From: Pseudonocardia broussonetiae | GTDB taxonomy: Bacteria > Actinomycetota > Actinomycetes > Mycobacteriales > Pseudonocardiaceae | NCBI RefSeq assembly: GCF_013155125.1 | Contig: NZ_CP053564.1 | Coordinates: 4,533,501 to 4,597,500, forward strand | DNA length: 64,000 nt | Direction of reading: 5' to 3' | Shown here: positions 61,538-64,000 of the stretch, in pieces | How the letters are laid out: each line of letters starts with the position of its first letter | How positions within the stretch are numbered: the first letter of the stretch is position 1 | Made by a program: the position numbers and the translations under genes | The notes under the pieces: model-generated | Databases searched by the model: none | The model's input: only the letters and a program-made list of their open reading frames with translations | Told to the model about the DNA's origin: nothing

Positions 61538-63679
61538 TCAGGCGCTCTCGACCTCGACGAGCGTGTCCGAGAACGTCGGCGCGTTGCCGAGGTCGGCGAA
61601 CTCGGTGGGGTTGACCGACGCCAGCGTCTGCCCGGCCTTCGAGTGCTTGCGCCAGCCGCCCATGCTCGACACGACCACGCCCGGCAGCACGCTGTCGTCG
61701 ATCTTCGCGAGGACGACGAACTCACCGCGCTCGTTGAAGATCCGCACCGGGGCGCCGTCGGCGATGCCGCGGGCCGCGGCGTCGTCCGGGTGGATGATCA
61801 CGTTCGGCTCCTTCTGCGCCTGCCGGTGGAACGCCTGGCTGCCGAAGCTGGAGTTGATGTAGGCGTGCGACTTCGGCGTCAGCAGGTTCAGCGGGAACCG
61901 GGCCGCGAGCTCCGGGTTGGTGTGCGCGGCCTCGCGCGGCGGGATGTAGTGCGGCAGGGCGTCGACGGGCTGGCCGGGCTGGTGGTCGTTGGAGCCCTGC
62001 CGGAACAGCGGGACGACGAAGTTCCCGCCCGCCGCCGCGGAGGCGACGAACTCCACCTTGCCCGACGCGGTCGGGAAGTTGCCCTCGGCGTGCGGGCTGT
62101 ACTCGTCGGGCGAGGCGACGTTGAGCCGCTGCCAGCCCTTCTCCTTGAGCGACTCGACGGTGATGCCCTCCATGTGCGGGTGCGACCAGTCGAACGCCTC
62201 GGCGATCATCTCCTGGTCGGTCCGCCGGAACACCGGGTCGTCGAAGCCCATGGCCGCGGCCAGGCGCCGGAACATCTCGGTGTTGGGCACCGCCTCGCCG
62301 ATCGGCGCGATCGACTGGTGGTTGTAGGTCACGAACAGGTGGCCCCAGGAGAACATGATGTCGTCCTGCTCGAGCTGCGTCGTCGCGGGCAGCACGATGT
62401 CGGCGTAGTCGGCGGTGTCGGTCATGAATTGCTCAGAGACGACCGTGAACAGGTCCTCGCGCTGCAGCCCCGCGATGAGCCGGTCCTGGTCGGGGCAGAC
62501 GACGACGGGGTTGGAGTTGTAGACCATGATCGCCTTGATCGGCGGGCCGTCGGGCAGGTCGCCGGCCAGCGCGGCACCGAGGCGGTACTGGTTCACGACG
62601 CGCGTGCCGGGCGTCAGCATCTCGGGGTGCATGAACGCGCCCCAGTTGACGGGGAACGCCCACAGCGGCAGCTGCAGGATGCCGCCGCCGGGCTTGCGCC
62701 ACGCGCCGACCAGGCCGGGCAGGCACGACAGCGCGCGCACGGCCTGGCCGCCGCCCGCGTGCCGCTCGACGGCGACGCCGATCCGGATGACCGACGGCTG
62801 CGCGCCGGCGTACTCGCGGGCCAGCGTGCGGATCGTCTCCGCGGGCACGCCGGTCTCGGTCTCGGCCCACTCGGGGGTGTACTGCTCGACGCGGTCGGCG
62901 AACTCCGGGTAGCCGACGGTGAAGTTCTCGACGTAGTCGGCGTCGGTGAGGCCCTCGGAGATGATGACGTTGGCCATCGCGAGCGCGAGGGCGCCGTCGG
63001 TGCCGGGGCGCAGCGCGATGTGCTGGTCGGCGGCGGCCGCGGTGCGGGTGCGGACCGGGTCCACGACGACGACCTTGGCGCCGCGCTTGCGGGCCTCGGC
63101 GATGTAGGGCCACAGGTGCAGGTTGGTGCTCATGATGTTGCAGGCCCAGACGAGGATGAACTTCGAGTGCACGAGGCTCTCGGGGTCCACGCCCGCGGTG
63201 TCGCCGATCGTCATGGCGTAGGCGGTGCAGGAGCCGGCGTCGCAGTAGGTGCGCTCGGAGACCGTCGCCCCGAGCTTCGCGAAGAACGGGTCGCCGACGT
63301 TGAGGCCGTTGAGGATGCCCTGGGTGCCGAGGTAGCTCACCGGCATGATCGACTCGGGGCCGAACTCGTCGGCCGCGGCCCGGAACTTCGTGACGATCTC
63401 CTGGATCGCCGCCTCCCAGGTGATCCGCTCGAACTTGCCGCTGCCCTTCGGGCCGGTGCGGCGCAGCGGGAACAGGACGCGGCCCGGGTCGTACACGCGG
63501 TCGAGGTAGTTGTTGACCTTCACGCACAGTCCGCCGCGCGTGTACGGGTGCTCGGGGTCGCCCTGGACGCGCACCGCCTTCCCGTCCTCGACGGTCACGA
63601 GCATCGCGCAGGTGTCCGGGCAGTCGTGCGGACAGGCGGCGCGGACGGTCGTGGTGGTCGGCTCGATCACCGCGGTCAT
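61538..63679 (-). CDS. molybdopterin oxidoreductase with N-terminal [4Fe-4S] site (formate dehydrogenase/FdhA-like superfamily)
   Basis: This 713-residue enzyme of the Mo-bisPGD superfamily has Fe-S ligands C16, C20, C24 and C52 (CPHDCPDTC then GGLCVK). Other landmarks are KFERITWEAAIQEI, ERTYCDAGSCTAYAM (near the usual Mo-ligand position), HSKFILVWACNIMSTN, VNQYRLG, VYNSNPVVVCPDQD and C-terminal INSSFGSQAFHRQAQKEPNVIIHPDDA. There is no Tat signal, so it is cytoplasmic. The close relatives are assimilatory/acetylene hydratase-like and putative formate dehydrogenases; the substrate is not certain. ATG 63679 follows GGAGGACCCC and moeA follows. Confidence 0.9.
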   Translation of the reverse strand: MTAVIEPTTTTVRAACPHDCPDTCAMLVTVEDGKAVRVQGDPEHPYTRGGLCVKVNNYLDRVYDPGRVLFPLRRTGPKGSGKFERITWEAAIQEIVTKFRAAADEFGPESIMPVSYLGTQGILNGLNVGDPFFAKLGATVSERTYCDAGSCTAYAMTIGDTAGVDPESLVHSKFILVWACNIMSTNLHLWPYIAEARKRGAKVVVVDPVRTRTAAAADQHIALRPGTDGALALAMANVIISEGLTDADYVENFTVGYPEFADRVEQYTPEWAETETGVPAETIRTLAREYAGAQPSVIRIGVAVERHAGGGQAVRALSCLPGLVGAWRKPGGGILQLPLWAFPVNWGAFMHPEMLTPGTRVVNQYRLGAALAGDLPDGPPIKAIMVYNSNPVVVCPDQDRLIAGLQREDLFTVVSEQFMTDTADYADIVLPATTQLEQDDIMFSWGHLFVTYNHQSIAPIGEAVPNTEMFRRLAAAMGFDDPVFRRTDQEMIAEAFDWSHPHMEGITVESLKEKGWQRLNVASPDEYSPHAEGNFPTASGKVEFVASAAAGGNFVVPLFRQGSNDHQPGQPVDALPHYIPPREAAHTNPELAARFPLNLLTPKSHAYINSSFGSQAFHRQAQKEPNVIIHPDDAAARGIADGAPVRIFNERGEFVVLAKIDDSVLPGVVVSSMGGWRKHSKAGQTLASVNPTEFADLGNAPTFSDTLVEVESA

Positions 63680-64000
63680 GGGGTCCTCCGGCGTGGTGGG
63701 TCCGTGGGGTTCGCCGGGAGCCTCGTCGTGGTGGTGGGTCCGGGGCTTGGCTCTGCGGGCAGAGTCGTTGACGCCCCGGCCCCAGTCGCACCATCGCGCG
63801 CGCGTTCGCGTCTGGCGCGCACGCTCGCGTCTGCCGCGCACCTTCTCGTCTGCCGCGCGGCGCCGGGGGCGCGCGGGAGCCGGTTGGGTGCGCGGGAAGG
63901 TGGGAGGCCGCGCACACGGTGAGGGGCTCGAGGCGGTGGCCGGGCGCCGGTGATCGTCGGGAGTGTGACGTGGCGGCCCTGCCGGCGACCGTGGTGGTGC
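63680..64000. repeat. non-coding right edge with an inverted copy of the 53-kb repeat insert
   Basis: No gene is supported between the molybdoenzyme start and the window end. Read on the - strand, 63905-63785 begins CTTCCCGCGCACCCAACC and continues GGCTCCCGCGCGCCCCCGG. It follows the long insert at about 53682-53785, with GCAGACG-type units repeated after it. Beyond it, 63946-63960 (GCGCCGGTGATCGTC) matches the junction of the short module. Confidence 0.65.

Overview
The window is about 75% G+C, with dense coding, strong G/C at third codon positions, frequent GTG starts and many 4-base ATGA/GTGA stop-start overlaps. This points to a high-GC actinomycete; the gene content and intergenic repeats resemble Pseudonocardia, but that genus call is an inference. 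I see no rRNA, tRNA, phage, transposase or CRISPR genes.

Layout. (1) 1-7907: purine/ureide catabolism on the + strand. It runs from the tail of a xanthine dehydrogenase, through a stand-alone allophanate-hydrolase C-terminal-like protein, allantoinase and allantoicase, to the glyoxylate branch: hydroxypyruvate isomerase, tartronate semialdehyde reductase, glyoxylate carboligase and glycerate kinase. Together they would turn allantoin into phosphoglycerate. (2) 7994-8368: a small protein of aspartate-rich Ca-binding-type repeats, with a paralogue at 30393-30905. (3) 8572-13643: a tightly overlapped five-gene oxidative catabolic operon (flavin monooxygenase, FAH-family hydrolase, ornithine-cyclodeaminase-like protein, DapA-like aldolase, P450) of unknown substrate. 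(4) 13696-24904: a catabolic locus joined by four copies of a GCATACGTATGC-type operator and its own LacI regulator. It holds a HisD-like dehydrogenase, an ABC importer without an ATPase gene, a hydrolase, an aldolase, an SDR, a SnoaL-like protein, a cupin protein and a C45 Ntn hydrolase. (5) 24974-27126: an acyl-CoA ligase and its TetR regulator, with a clear palindromic operator over the promoter. (6) 27132-33487: a methyltransferase, a BisC/DMSO-reductase-type molybdoenzyme with no good start codon, the second Asp-repeat protein, an SNase-excalibur lipoprotein, a PfkB kinase, and two repeat-rich non-coding islands.

(7) 33489-40604: a HAD phosphatase, then a compact type III polyketide/meroterpenoid cluster resembling the agq cluster for alkyl-dihydrogeranyl-methoxyhydroquinones (hydroxylase, geranylgeranyl-reductase-like enzyme, UbiA prenyltransferase, methyltransferase, type III PKS), and an extended SDR. 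(8) 40693-53058: pentose/furanose use, all on the - strand. It holds araB-araD-araA, a YtfQ-YtfR-YtfT-YjfF type ABC importer, an aldose epimerase and two LacI regulators with nearly identical recognition helices. Matching TGTKAGCG-type operators sit on both promoters. A 13-bp/12-bp tandem array lies upstream of araB. (9) 53059-54033: about 1 kb of degenerate intergenic repeats, with an inverted copy of one module at 63.8 kb. (10) 54034-57407: two overlapping dynamin-like GTPase genes. (11) 57510-63679: a quinone oxidoreductase, an enoyl-CoA hydratase, an AraC regulator, MoeA and an Fe-S molybdopterin oxidoreductase.

The strongest candidates for something undescribed are the LacI/GCATACGTATGC catabolic regulon, the P450-containing five-gene operon, the paired Asp-repeat proteins that share an upstream GTGTAACCC box at the same distance, and the unusual intergenic repeat families.
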